Origin: an uncultured Bacilli bacterium
GTDB taxonomy: Bacteria; Bacillota_I; Bacilli_A; RFN20; CAG-631
DNA length: 64,000 nucleotides
Direction of reading: 5' to 3'
Assembly: GCA_947627355.1 (NCBI GenBank)
Contig: CANQVX010000008.1
Coordinates: 17,312 to 81,311, forward strand
Both the position numbers and the translations under genes were made by a program. The notes under the pieces are model-generated. The model ran no database searches. It saw only the letters and a list, made by a program, of their open reading frames with translations, and was not told the origin of the DNA. Shown in pieces: positions 45,872 to 55,688 of this stretch; the stretch's first letter is position 1, and each line of letters starts with the position of its first letter.

Positions 45872-48171
45872 TGAAATACATTAAAAAATTCTTTGCTTTA
45901 GTTAGCATTGCCTTAATTATTGCTGCAAGTGGCTTATTTGGTAGTTATTATGAAAATAATAGTAACAACATTAATCCTGGTCATGTAACTCAAGTTAAAG
46001 CTGCAACCGCTACAACTTATACGCAAACATACAATGCGGATAACATTCTAGTTAATGCCCCTGATGCTTATGAACCAGGTTCAACCTATGACACAATAGG
46101 TTTAGAAACTCCTCAAGAAATGTTTATTCATGAAGAAGAAGCTGGAGATATTGTTTATATTCTAAACACTCCTTCAGGAGGAGCAAGTCCATTCTTAATT
46201 AAGATGAATTTATCAGCAGAAAATCCTGCATCCACTGTTGAAAAAATCACTTTACCATTTGCTTATATGAATACACCAACAGGTCTATGGATTGTAAACA
46301 TTAATGGTACTGATTGGATTTATATTAGTGATGCTAAAGCATCATTTACTATCTATAGTGGTGATACAACTCGTCAATTTACATTCACTGGTTTAATTTA
46401 CATGGCTGAGTTAAATAATCTAAGTCATTATAAGATTATTACTGAACCAGCTATTGAAAAAGCCGGTGGTATTACTGAAAGATCTCCATCATTTGGTAGT
46501 AAAGACTTAACAAACTTTGAACCTTCTAAGATTTCAGTTGATAATGAAGGTAAAATCTATGTTGCAAGTCCTTCTACTGGTGCTGGTTTAATCCTATTAT
46601 CAAATGCTTATTTAGATGTTGATAAATGGGGACCTAACAGTTATATTTCTAGTGAATTTATTAGTTTCTTTGCTGTTAATGCTGTTCAATATAACTTACT
46701 ATACTACCTAGTTAAAACCTTTGGTACTGAAAAACAATTAAAACAAATTGATATTCCTGAACCAGTAGGCTTTACCAATGTCTTCATTGATAATAAGAAC
46801 TTAACTTATTCAATGACCACTAAACCTAACAATGCTGATACTAGTAGTTATCCTAGCTTTACAAAGCATAAAACCGATGGTTCATCGATGTTTGCTTATA
46901 ATGTTATTGGTAGTAACAGTATATCTGCTGAATTTTCAGATATTACAGTATCAAAAGATGGCATCTTATTTGTAGCCGATCAAAATGGTTTGATTTATGT
47001 TTATGGTCCTGATGGTGATTTCATTTATCTGTTTGGTAGTTCAGAAAAAACTAAACCTGATATTGTTGGTTTCTTTGAAATGTTAAGAGCTATTGGTGTT
47101 GATTCTCAAGATCGTATTTGGGCAATTGACCAATCTAAGAACTTAATTCAATCATTCAATCCAACTGATTATACTAAAAACATTTTCGAAGCTATTATTT
47201 CTTTTGAAAATCATGAATATGAAAAATCAAGAAAAGCTTGGGAAAATGTCTTGGTAGCTGATGAATTATCAGTCTTTGCAAATGATGGTATCGGAAAAGC
47301 TTATTATTACGATTTACAATTTGATGAAGCTGCTAAATATTTCTCAATTTCTAAAAATAGAAGTTTATATTCTGAAGCTTTCTGGGAAATTAGAAATAAC
47401 TGGCTTCAATCAAATCTTGCCATTGCTGTTGTTATCTTAGTTGCAATTGTTGCAGTTCTTGTTGGTCTACATTATCTATTCAAATGTGTTCCAGTTCTTG
47501 CTAACTTCAAAGGTAAGGCAAAGACTACTGTGACACGAAGCAGAATCTTTAAAGATTTAACAGTAGGATTTAGATTGATAAGAAAACCTGTTGATACCTT
47601 CTATGAATTAAAGACAGGTCAAAGAGGTTCAGTATTAGGTGCTACATTATACTATATTTTAGGTTTAATTATCTTTACCTGGTACATGTATGGTAAAGCT
47701 TTACCATTCCAATACTTCAATGAAAACACGATGTATGCATCGATTGTAATCTTTGGATTTATTGGTGTAATTGCTATCTTTATTATTTGTAACTATTTAG
47801 TTTCAGCAATTAAAAATGGGGAAGGAACCTTTAAAAACATTTACAAGTTTACAGGCTATAGTTTATTACCTTTGATTGTTTTACTTCCAATTGCTGTTGG
47901 TTTATCTTATATCTTAACTTTAACAGAACAAGTTATTATGGATTTATTATTCCAAGTAGCTTTGTGGGGAACAATCTTCTTTGTAATAGTAGGTATTTTA
48001 GAAACTCACAACTATACCTTTAAACAAACATTCTGGAACGTTATTTTAACCATTATCTTTATGGTATTATTCGTTATTATCTGTTTAACAATCTTATTAA
48101 TGTTTGACCAAGTATCAACATTAATTGAAAGTATTACTCGGGAGGTGAAACTTCGTGCTGGCTGGTATTAA
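45871..48171 (+). CDS. Secreted beta-propeller (NHL-like) and YIP1-type membrane protein
   Basis: An N-terminal signal segment (residues 5-25) precedes an extracytoplasmic ~480-residue part with NHL-like propeller strands (ISVDNEGKIYVASPSTG; ITVSKDGILFVADQNGLIYVYGPDG; IGVDSQDRIWAIDQSKN) and a TPR-like helical hairpin (YEKSRKAWENVL...AYYYDLQFDEAAKYFSISKN). One membrane helix at about 510-530 leads to a C-terminal YIP1-type domain with five helices (about 585-750). The combination recurs next to DUF5696 and sugar permeases in Firmicutes. Its role in uptake, perhaps sensing or assembly, is unknown. Confidence 0.72.
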   Translation: MKYIKKFFALVSIALIIAASGLFGSYYENNSNNINPGHVTQVKAATATTYTQTYNADNILVNAPDAYEPGSTYDTIGLETPQEMFIHEEEAGDIVYILNTPSGGASPFLIKMNLSAENPASTVEKITLPFAYMNTPTGLWIVNINGTDWIYISDAKASFTIYSGDTTRQFTFTGLIYMAELNNLSHYKIITEPAIEKAGGITERSPSFGSKDLTNFEPSKISVDNEGKIYVASPSTGAGLILLSNAYLDVDKWGPNSYISSEFISFFAVNAVQYNLLYYLVKTFGTEKQLKQIDIPEPVGFTNVFIDNKNLTYSMTTKPNNADTSSYPSFTKHKTDGSSMFAYNVIGSNSISAEFSDITVSKDGILFVADQNGLIYVYGPDGDFIYLFGSSEKTKPDIVGFFEMLRAIGVDSQDRIWAIDQSKNLIQSFNPTDYTKNIFEAIISFENHEYEKSRKAWENVLVADELSVFANDGIGKAYYYDLQFDEAAKYFSISKNRSLYSEAFWEIRNNWLQSNLAIAVVILVAIVAVLVGLHYLFKCVPVLANFKGKAKTTVTRSRIFKDLTVGFRLIRKPVDTFYELKTGQRGSVLGATLYYILGLIIFTWYMYGKALPFQYFNENTMYASIVIFGFIGVIAIFIICNYLVSAIKNGEGTFKNIYKFTGYSLLPLIVLLPIAVGLSYILTLTEQVIMDLLFQVALWGTIFFVIVGILETHNYTFKQTFWNVILTIIFMVLFVIICLTILLMFDQVSTLIESITREVKLRAGWY

Positions 48172-50722
48172 AAAATATGGCAAATTGCTATTAATGAGTT
48201 TTCTAGTTTTCGCTGGTTTTAGTATCGCAACTAATCAACAACACGTTTATGCTGTTGATGATACTAATCGTAATGAACAATTTGCAGCAGCTGAATACAA
48301 TGTGCCAATTAGTGGAGTTTCAACTGCTGATGGTTATGTAAAGATTTATGAAAATAAGAATTTTGAATATTTCTTTAGTGCTGGTAGTAATAATGGGAAC
48401 AAAAATAAGAATATTTTGAAAATTAGAAACAAACAAACCGGTTTTGTTTGGTCTACTGGCGCAGGAAATTCAAGAAAAGATGAAATGCTTAGTCGTTGTA
48501 CTCATATTAGAGCAAATACTCCTGAATACTTTGCTTGTACAATTGATGCTGGACCTAATAAAAATGGTGGCGATAATGAGGCCGCTTATGCTGAAATCAA
48601 TCAATTATTAGGATTTTCTTACATCAATAAAGGTCAACCTACACCAAATGTTGGCTTAAAAGCCTTAACTGCTGAATTTGTCCGTCATGAAAAATATGCT
48701 AACAGATGGATGTTTAAGACCTCATTCCAAGTAAGTATTGATAAGAAAACAAGAAGTTTCAACTTTAATATGCGTTTCACATTTGATGAAAAAGGATTTA
48801 ATGTTGATATCTTAGAAGAAGACATTTATGGTTCTGGTAGTTATTTAGTTGATGCTGTTTATCCTCTTCCATGTTTTGGTCAATCTGGTGGCAATATGTT
48901 AACTTGTAGCCTTGAAAATGTGGATGAAGATGGTTATGGTGATTGTGCCTTTTATCCTGAAAGTATCACTAAAAACCCAGCTACTGATTTACCAGGTTAT
49001 GTCTTTATTCCAGATGGCTCTGGAGCCTTAATTCGTTATGATACGAATCGTGAAATGAACAACAATGAGTTATATTTTGATGTTTATGGTGATCCATATC
49101 GTGAAAAATATACTGATGTTGAATATTCAACTGGTGATCAAATCATGGAACATTCTTATGTTGATAGTAAGAAAATCATGATGCCAGTTTGGGGTGTATC
49201 GTATGGTAATAATCAAGATGCCTTTGTTGCTTATGCAACACATGGTAGTGAATATTTTGGCTTAGTCTTTAGAGGACGTAGCGATAATTCATCTAAATTT
49301 GCTTATTCTCAAACTAAACCTCGTTTTGAAAGAAACCGTACTTATAAATATAATTTCGGTGCTGCTGCTAGAACTATTCTATATCTAGAAGAAGATGAAA
49401 TTTATAAATATGATATCGGTTTAAGATATGATATTTTAAGTGGTGATGGTTCTTTAGATAGCCTTCCTGCAAATTATATCGGTATGGCTTTATCTTATCG
49501 TAATTATTTAGTTAACAATGGTTTAATTAAAAAACTAACTGAAGATGAATTACATTCTGGTGTTAAAGTTGACTTTATCATGAGCGATGTTAAAAGAGCT
49601 ATTGTTGGTTATGAAGATGTAATCGCTACTCATACTAATCGTTTACAAGAAATATTAAATGAATTTAAAGATATGGGTATTGATTATGTAACATCCTCAT
49701 TACTAGGATGGCAAAATGATGGTATTGCCATGGCACATCCTGGAAAAAATAATTATAGTACTGGTGCTGGTTCTAAAAGCGGATTTAGAGACGTTGTAAA
49801 TACTGCTAAGAAACTAGACTATGATATTAATTTCCAACAAAACTATGGCTTAATCAATAGTGACCAAATGCCAAACATTGGTGCTTATGCTGTTAAAGGT
49901 TTAAATAGAAACTATGGAACAATGATTCTATGGGATAATAACAAACCTGTTAAATGGTGGCACTATGCTAACCCTAACATGCAAATGACTTGGTTAAATA
50001 ATCAAACTAATACATTATTAGATGATTTTGGTAAGACTATTGGTGTTACTATTGAAGGAACTTCAAACATCTTAGCTCCTGATTATGGAAAGAACTTAAG
50101 TTATGAAGATTCCATGAAAATCATTGCTAATGGTACTTATAAGGCTAGTAGTAAAGCAAGACTTGGTGCTGTTTCACCTAACATGTATTTATGGCCTAGT
50201 TTAACTGATTATTATGATATTCCTGTTTATAATTCTCAATATATTGCCGAAACTGATTCAGTTCCATTCCTTGAAATCGTTTTAGGCGGTCTTGTTAATT
50301 TATATGCAAGTTATTCTAACTTCTCATTCTATAATGATGAATCATGCTTAAAGATGATTGAATACAATCTAAATCCATCATTTATCATTACAGAACAATC
50401 AAATGAAGATTTAATGTATACTAATTCAAGAGATTATTATTCTACTGGTTATGGAAAATATAAAGAAATCATCAAAGAAGTTTATGAAAAAGTTAATCCT
50501 ATCTTAACTGCTTTGAAAGGTAAAACTTTAGTAGGTCGTGAAGTTATTCCTACCGGTGATGATAATGACAATTTAGGTTTCTATGTTAATACTTATGCTC
50601 CATTTGTTGATGGTGCTATCCAAAATGATAGTAAAGTAGTTGTAGCAATCAATTATCAAAATTATGAAGTCACTTATGAGGGACATGTTGTTAAACCTAT
50701 GAGTGCTATGATAATTAGTTAG
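48155..50722 (+). CDS. Large secreted DUF5696-like protein, possible glycoside-active TIM barrel
   Basis: GTG start with GGAGGTGA eight bases upstream, overlapping the previous gene by 17 bases. A signal peptide (about 1-32, ending near QQHVYA) precedes a beta-rich N-terminal domain (about 60-440) and a C-terminal region with alternating strands and helices reminiscent of a TIM barrel: VKVDFIMSDVKR, LNEFKDMGIDYVTSSLLGW, AKKLDYDINFQQNYGLI, MTWLNNQTNTLLDDF and GVTIEGTSNILAPDYG. The order beta-sandwich then barrel resembles several glycoside hydrolase families. I recognise it as like DUF5696; enzymatic activity is inference. Confidence 0.65.
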   Translation: MLAGIKKYGKLLLMSFLVFAGFSIATNQQHVYAVDDTNRNEQFAAAEYNVPISGVSTADGYVKIYENKNFEYFFSAGSNNGNKNKNILKIRNKQTGFVWSTGAGNSRKDEMLSRCTHIRANTPEYFACTIDAGPNKNGGDNEAAYAEINQLLGFSYINKGQPTPNVGLKALTAEFVRHEKYANRWMFKTSFQVSIDKKTRSFNFNMRFTFDEKGFNVDILEEDIYGSGSYLVDAVYPLPCFGQSGGNMLTCSLENVDEDGYGDCAFYPESITKNPATDLPGYVFIPDGSGALIRYDTNREMNNNELYFDVYGDPYREKYTDVEYSTGDQIMEHSYVDSKKIMMPVWGVSYGNNQDAFVAYATHGSEYFGLVFRGRSDNSSKFAYSQTKPRFERNRTYKYNFGAAARTILYLEEDEIYKYDIGLRYDILSGDGSLDSLPANYIGMALSYRNYLVNNGLIKKLTEDELHSGVKVDFIMSDVKRAIVGYEDVIATHTNRLQEILNEFKDMGIDYVTSSLLGWQNDGIAMAHPGKNNYSTGAGSKSGFRDVVNTAKKLDYDINFQQNYGLINSDQMPNIGAYAVKGLNRNYGTMILWDNNKPVKWWHYANPNMQMTWLNNQTNTLLDDFGKTIGVTIEGTSNILAPDYGKNLSYEDSMKIIANGTYKASSKARLGAVSPNMYLWPSLTDYYDIPVYNSQYIAETDSVPFLEIVLGGLVNLYASYSNFSFYNDESCLKMIEYNLNPSFIITEQSNEDLMYTNSRDYYSTGYGKYKEIIKEVYEKVNPILTALKGKTLVGREVIPTGDDNDNLGFYVNTYAPFVDGAIQNDSKVVVAINYQNYEVTYEGHVVKPMSAMIIS

Positions 50723-50736
50723 GAGTGTGAGTAAGT

Positions 50737-53490
50737 ATGGAATTTAAAGATTTAAGTATCGCTGCTGAAAGCACACTAAAATTTGCAAAAGAAGATGCTG
50801 ATAGAGAATTTGAAAAGATTCGTCAAAAATATGTTAAACATAGAAATGCTAATGCTGTTCATTTAACAACTTCAATTGAAGAATATGAAACAGCTTTAAT
50901 CGAATTAAGATTACAAATTCTAAAAGACAATTTAAATGCTTATTATGATGTTAATCCAAAATTATATGATTATGTTCGTTTGTTAAATGCTAAAAAAGAA
51001 TTAGAATTTAGACATGAACATAATAAGATTCATCGTCACGATGTTAGTCGTGAAGCAGTTATGAAAGAAATTGCTACACGTCGTTATGATTTTGAAAAAA
51101 TCGAAGTTGGTCTAGAAAAAACTTTATATGAAAAAGAAAAATATGACCGTTATGAAAAACTAGATTATGAACATCGTGTTGAACTTGATAAAGTAGTAGA
51201 AGAAATTGTTACTGCTAATAATGCCACTAATCCAATTAAGGTAACTTATGAAGAATTCTATAAACAAATGATTCAAGAATTTGAAGAAATTTGTAACAAG
51301 AATAAAGAATTAATGGCTGATTTATTCAATCAAGTAAATGTCATTGTTAAAGAAAACTATCAAAAACTAGCAATGACTGATAAGAAAACTAAAATCAATC
51401 AAATCTCATTAGAAAGAGATCAAAAAGCTAGGGATTTACTTGCTTTGCATCGTAAACTTCTTGATACTAAGGTTGATTTAAAAGTTTTAAAAACTCAACT
51501 TCGTGAAAAGTTACCAGTTGAAGAAACTTATAAAGAAGTTGAAGCAAACATCAAAGCCCTTGAAGATGAAATTAAGGTAGCTGAAGAAGCCATTGAAGCA
51601 AAGAATCAAGAAATCAAACAAGTTGAAGAAGAAATCGCAAAACTTCTAGAAACTTATAAAAAAGAATTCCTTGAACAAGCAAAAGTTAGTGAAAATAATG
51701 AATCTGTCGATAAAAACGACATTATTAGAATGATTAATGCTTGCTTTGCTAAAGAAAGTGATGAAGTATTTGATTCATTAATTCAAGTAATTAATGACTA
51801 TGGTAAAAAAGAATTCAAGCCATTTGATGAATATAAAAAAGAAAAATTGGCTGAATATGCATCCATAGTTGATAAAGAATCGATAAATAATTATTTAAAA
51901 TCTTTACAAGATCCTTCAGTAGACTTAAATGCTAAAAAAGAAGAAATCAAAAAAGAATATGCTGAAAAGTTGCAAGCCGAAAAAGAAAATTATTTATCGG
52001 TCAAAAGGGCAATTAAAGAAGCTCGTAACGAACGTAAACAAGTATATAAAGATAAGAAAAAAGAAGCTAAAATTAAATCTAAAAATGTTTCTAGTTCCTT
52101 TGAAAAGATGGAAATTAGAGATACCTTACTTGTTTATAAAAAAGAAATTAAAGAAGGCGACCGTGCTAAGTATAAAAAAGCAAGACACAATTATAGTTTA
52201 AAAGTTAAAGAAATAAACGAAGAATTAAGACTTGCTTTACTTGCAGTTGATCAACCTCAAACAGTTGTTGTTGAAGAAGTTTATCAAAGCAAACTTCAAA
52301 GATTACAAAAAGAAGATGCTAAATTTGAAAAACATCAAGAAAAACAACTTAAAAAGCAATTAAACTTATCTAAATATCGTAAGAATATGAATAAAACTCA
52401 AAGAGAAAATATTTTGGGTTATATATTCTTATCGGTATGGGCTGTAGGATTTGTTATTTTAACATTATATCCATTAATTTATACTTTCTTTTTAAGTTTT
52501 AGTGATGTTGGTTATCACTTAGGATATGATCCAGTTTTCTTTGGAAATGGTAAATTATTCCCTAACTGGGTGGGTTTTGAAAACTATTCAAATCTATTCT
52601 TTAACAACACTAGTTTCTTATATCAAAAATTACCAACATTTTTGATGAGTATGGCGTTTTTCCTACCAATTGTTGTATTCATTGCTTTCGTACTAGCAAT
52701 GCTACTTAATACAAAAATTGTCGGTAAAACCGTATTCAGAATCATTTATTTCTTACCAGTTATCATTATTTCTGGTGAATTACTTAACATGTTACAAAAC
52801 GATGGAGGCGGAAACGATTCCATTAGGTTAACAATTGATGGTACATTTATTTATTCAGTATTGAATTCAATATCTACCAAAGCTGTTGAATATGCAAACT
52901 TCGTATTCCAAAACTTCATTATTATTTTGTGGATGACTGGGGTACCAATTGTCTTATTCATTAGTGGTTTACAAAAAATTGATCGTTCATTATATGAGGC
53001 CGCTGAAATCGATGGTGCAAATAAATGGCAAGCCTTATGGACGGTAACGTTCCCATTGATTAAATCAGTTATCTTAATTGCTTGTCTATTTACAATCGTT
53101 CAAATTGCTTCAATCGATATGACTGGAATTAACCCTATCAAGAGTAGTGGTGATGCGGCTAATCCAGGAATTACCGAACTGATGTCAGGAACAACCGCAA
53201 AATATGGTATGGCTGCTGCTATGGCATGGGTTCAAACATTAATAGTTCTAGTATTTGTTGTTGTAGTATTCCTTCTTTTCAGAGAAAAAGAATTTGTTGA
53301 AAAACAAAAGAGTTACGAAGAAGTTGAAAGAATTAAGGCTAAGAAAGCTAGACGTAAAGCTAAAGCTTCAGCTTTCTTCCGTGTAGATGCTATTAAACGT
53401 GGTTGGGCAAAAGTTACAAGTCCAATTGTTAAATGGCGTCATACACGTCGTATGAAACTTCAAAAGAAGAAAGAAGAAGGGGGAGAATAG
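50737..53490 (+). CDS. MalF-type permease with giant N-terminal coiled coil
   Basis: 917 residues. The first ~555 are almost continuous, highly charged helix (Lys/Glu heptads; e.g. EVEANIKALEDEIKVAEEAIEAKNQEIKQVEEEI) with no signal peptide and no known domain. Six membrane helices begin at about 560 (ILGYIFLSVWAVGFVILTLYPL), and the EAA loop EAAEIDGANKWQALWTVTFPLIKS (about 753-776) identifies an ABC permease; a basic ~55-residue tail follows. Ordinary MalF proteins have N-terminal tails of a few dozen residues. With no frameshift and uniform codon use the fusion is genuine. The coiled coil would project into the cytoplasm; its partner is unknown. Confidence 0.88.
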   Translation: MEFKDLSIAAESTLKFAKEDADREFEKIRQKYVKHRNANAVHLTTSIEEYETALIELRLQILKDNLNAYYDVNPKLYDYVRLLNAKKELEFRHEHNKIHRHDVSREAVMKEIATRRYDFEKIEVGLEKTLYEKEKYDRYEKLDYEHRVELDKVVEEIVTANNATNPIKVTYEEFYKQMIQEFEEICNKNKELMADLFNQVNVIVKENYQKLAMTDKKTKINQISLERDQKARDLLALHRKLLDTKVDLKVLKTQLREKLPVEETYKEVEANIKALEDEIKVAEEAIEAKNQEIKQVEEEIAKLLETYKKEFLEQAKVSENNESVDKNDIIRMINACFAKESDEVFDSLIQVINDYGKKEFKPFDEYKKEKLAEYASIVDKESINNYLKSLQDPSVDLNAKKEEIKKEYAEKLQAEKENYLSVKRAIKEARNERKQVYKDKKKEAKIKSKNVSSSFEKMEIRDTLLVYKKEIKEGDRAKYKKARHNYSLKVKEINEELRLALLAVDQPQTVVVEEVYQSKLQRLQKEDAKFEKHQEKQLKKQLNLSKYRKNMNKTQRENILGYIFLSVWAVGFVILTLYPLIYTFFLSFSDVGYHLGYDPVFFGNGKLFPNWVGFENYSNLFFNNTSFLYQKLPTFLMSMAFFLPIVVFIAFVLAMLLNTKIVGKTVFRIIYFLPVIIISGELLNMLQNDGGGNDSIRLTIDGTFIYSVLNSISTKAVEYANFVFQNFIIILWMTGVPIVLFISGLQKIDRSLYEAAEIDGANKWQALWTVTFPLIKSVILIACLFTIVQIASIDMTGINPIKSSGDAANPGITELMSGTTAKYGMAAAMAWVQTLIVLVFVVVVFLLFREKEFVEKQKSYEEVERIKAKKARRKAKASAFFRVDAIKRGWAKVTSPIVKWRHTRRMKLQKKKEEGGE

Positions 53491-53496
53491 AATTTT

Positions 53497-54612
53497 ATGG
53501 AAAAACTTAGTCAATCTATAAAAAATATATTTTATAAAATAAAAGCCTTCTTCACATCTACTGCCTTTTTGAAAAAGTACGATAAAGCTCGTAAAATCTT
53601 AAAGAAGGTTATTCCAGCAATTATAGTTTATGCTTTATTAATTTGTTTCAGTTATGTCTTTATGTATCCTATTTTAAAGATTATTGTTGACTCATTAAAG
53701 AGTGAAACAGACTTGATGAACCCAGATGTTGTATGGTTACCTAAACATCTAACTTTATCAAATTATACTAATGCTGCAAAGGTTTTAAGAATCTTTAAAC
53801 CAATTTATCAATTCCCAGGAGCAAAAGAAGGTTTATATGCTATTCAATCAACTTTATGGAATAGTGCTTTATATTCCTTTATCGTAGCTGTTTGTCAAAC
53901 AGTTGTTGCAGGTCTTGCCGGTTATGCTTTTGCTCGTTTCAATTTCCGTTTTAAGAAATTCTGGTTTGCTGGTTTAATTATTTCATTCGTTGTACCAGTT
54001 CAAGTATTAGTATTACCAAGAAAGATTATGATGAATCCAATCATTAATTTCTTTGGAACTCCTGCTAAAATGTTAGGTCTTACTGGTTCTAGTATCGAAT
54101 CAGCAATCAATGCTAACCTTAACATTTTACAAACAACACCTATGATTTTGGTATCAATTCTAGGTCAAGGCTTAAATTCAGCAATTTTAGTCTTTATCTT
54201 CTTTAGTTTCTTTAAGATGATACCTCAAGCTCTAGATGAAGCTGCTCAAATCGATGGTGCTAACTATCGTCAAATCTTCTATCATGTCATTATTAAAATG
54301 AGTATTCCAACAATCTTAGTAGTATTCCTATTCTCGTTTGTTTGGAACTGGAATGATACATTTGTAATTGGTCAAATGACCTTGTTAAATGGTAATATTA
54401 GTGAAGCTTATAGATCACTTCCAAGAGCTCTAAATCAATTTAACTATAACATTTCTCAAGGGGCTAGCACATCTGGTGTTGATGAAAATAACAACAGAGG
54501 TTGGCGTGCAGCTGCCATTGTTATTTCAATTCTACCTTTGATTATCTTATATGGATTTACTCAACGTAAGTTTGTTGAAGGTATTGAAAACACAGGTGTT
54601 ACTGGTATTTAA
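53497..54612 (+). CDS. Sugar ABC transporter permease 2 (MalG type)
   Basis: A 371-residue permease, long for the type because of a ~40-residue amphipathic/basic N-terminus and a ~60-residue periplasmic-side insert after the first helix and before the third. EAA loop: EAAQIDGANYRQIFYHVIIKMSIP (about 247-270). Ends FVEGIENTGVTGI, as MalG-like proteins do. It follows the coiled-coil permease by six bases and is the last gene of the locus. GGGGGAG precedes the ATG. Confidence 0.9.
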   Translation: MEKLSQSIKNIFYKIKAFFTSTAFLKKYDKARKILKKVIPAIIVYALLICFSYVFMYPILKIIVDSLKSETDLMNPDVVWLPKHLTLSNYTNAAKVLRIFKPIYQFPGAKEGLYAIQSTLWNSALYSFIVAVCQTVVAGLAGYAFARFNFRFKKFWFAGLIISFVVPVQVLVLPRKIMMNPIINFFGTPAKMLGLTGSSIESAINANLNILQTTPMILVSILGQGLNSAILVFIFFSFFKMIPQALDEAAQIDGANYRQIFYHVIIKMSIPTILVVFLFSFVWNWNDTFVIGQMTLLNGNISEAYRSLPRALNQFNYNISQGASTSGVDENNNRGWRAAAIVISILPLIILYGFTQRKFVEGIENTGVTGI

Positions 54613-54625
54613 ACAAAGCCATTTT

Positions 54626-54658
54626 AAAAGGAAATGTCGTGAGGCATTTCCTTTTGTT
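54626..54658. terminator. Bidirectional terminator between the transport locus and the WYL gene
   Basis: AAAAGGAAATG and CATTTCCTTTT form a perfect 11-bp stem with 8-base loop. It has T-rich tails on both strands and separates convergent genes. Confidence 0.85.
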
Positions 54659-54661
54659 ATA

Positions 54662-55660
54662 CTATTTTTTATATTTTTCAATGAGATTATTACTTGTTTC
54701 AACCACTCTATCAATTAAACTTTGTGGTGATATTATTTTAATATGTTCATTGTATTGCATCACCCAATAATACAAGGCATTTTCATTACAATTAACAATG
54801 GCATAGATCTTTTCGTTTTCTTCAAAGATAATGGCATTTTTACCAAACCAATCTTTAACATATTGGATAGTGTTATTGTTATTTAATTCAATTTTAGCAC
54901 TGATTGTTTCACCAGAATAAATATAGATGTGTTCATTTAGATATTTAGTGATTGAAAAGTTCTTTTCAACAGTTTCAAGTTCACTTAATTCCTTTCTAGG
55001 TTCATCATCAAGTACTTGTAAATCCTTAATAAAATCAATTCTGAATGTTTGTAAATCTTGATATTTACTACGATAGTTGCAAAGCAAATAATATTTACCA
55101 AAATTATTGATCAAATAATAAGGGCTTACATGATAGACATAATCATTCATTCTAGTAACTTTGTTACCTTTGCTATCATAAGTCATATATTTAAAAGCAA
55201 TTTTCTTTTTGTTTTCGATAGCTTCAGTGATTTTACTAATTGAATAGAAGATTTGTTCATTATCAGTTTTGCTACTAAGTTCAGAACATTTGTATAAGTA
55301 ATCAAAAGATTTTCTTTGATATTTTGATAGACAAGAACTGATTTTCTCGGAAATTTCTTTGGTTTTTCTTGCTGATATCGATTTAGATGAAAACAAAGCA
55401 TCAATTAGATAAGTGACTTCAGTGCTATCAAATAAACGTTCACCTAGAAATACCCCTTCATTTGGAACTTTTACAATATCATAATCCATTTCGATTAAAA
55501 AATTAATGCCCGAACTAATTGTTCGACGATCAAATAAAAGACCATAGTCTTTATAAACCAATTGAATGATATCTTGTTGAGTTAAACAATGTTTTTCATC
55601 TGAATATTTTTCGAGCACTTTCAAAATAAAAATTAATAAACCTTTTTTACTATGTTCCAT
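54662..55660 (-). CDS. HTH-WYL domain transcriptional regulator
   Basis: A ~333-residue protein. N-terminal winged helix (about 1-75: KHCLTQQDIIQLVYKDYGLLFDRRTISSGINFL) and a C-terminal WYL ligand domain (IENKKKIAFKYMTYDSKG...YHVSPYYLINNFGKYYLLCNY...FRIDFIKDLQVL). WYL regulators sense nucleotides or other small ligands. The start at 55660 follows AAGGAACGGTGAC; the longer reading to 55717 runs through the promoter region. It is convergent with the transport locus and could regulate it (inference). Two ACATT..AATGT dyads sit upstream. Confidence 0.8.
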   Translation of the reverse strand: MEHSKKGLLIFILKVLEKYSDEKHCLTQQDIIQLVYKDYGLLFDRRTISSGINFLIEMDYDIVKVPNEGVFLGERLFDSTEVTYLIDALFSSKSISARKTKEISEKISSCLSKYQRKSFDYLYKCSELSSKTDNEQIFYSISKITEAIENKKKIAFKYMTYDSKGNKVTRMNDYVYHVSPYYLINNFGKYYLLCNYRSKYQDLQTFRIDFIKDLQVLDDEPRKELSELETVEKNFSITKYLNEHIYIYSGETISAKIELNNNNTIQYVKDWFGKNAIIFEENEKIYAIVNCNENALYYWVMQYNEHIKIISPQSLIDRVVETSNNLIEKYKK

Positions 55661-55688
55661 AAAGTCACCGTTCCTTATAGATATTGTA

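Noticed and set aside
51929-52201. 90-residue Lys-rich ORF inside the coiled-coil permease gene
   Set aside because: It is a frame shadow of the Lys/Glu-rich coiled-coil region and lacks a ribosome site.
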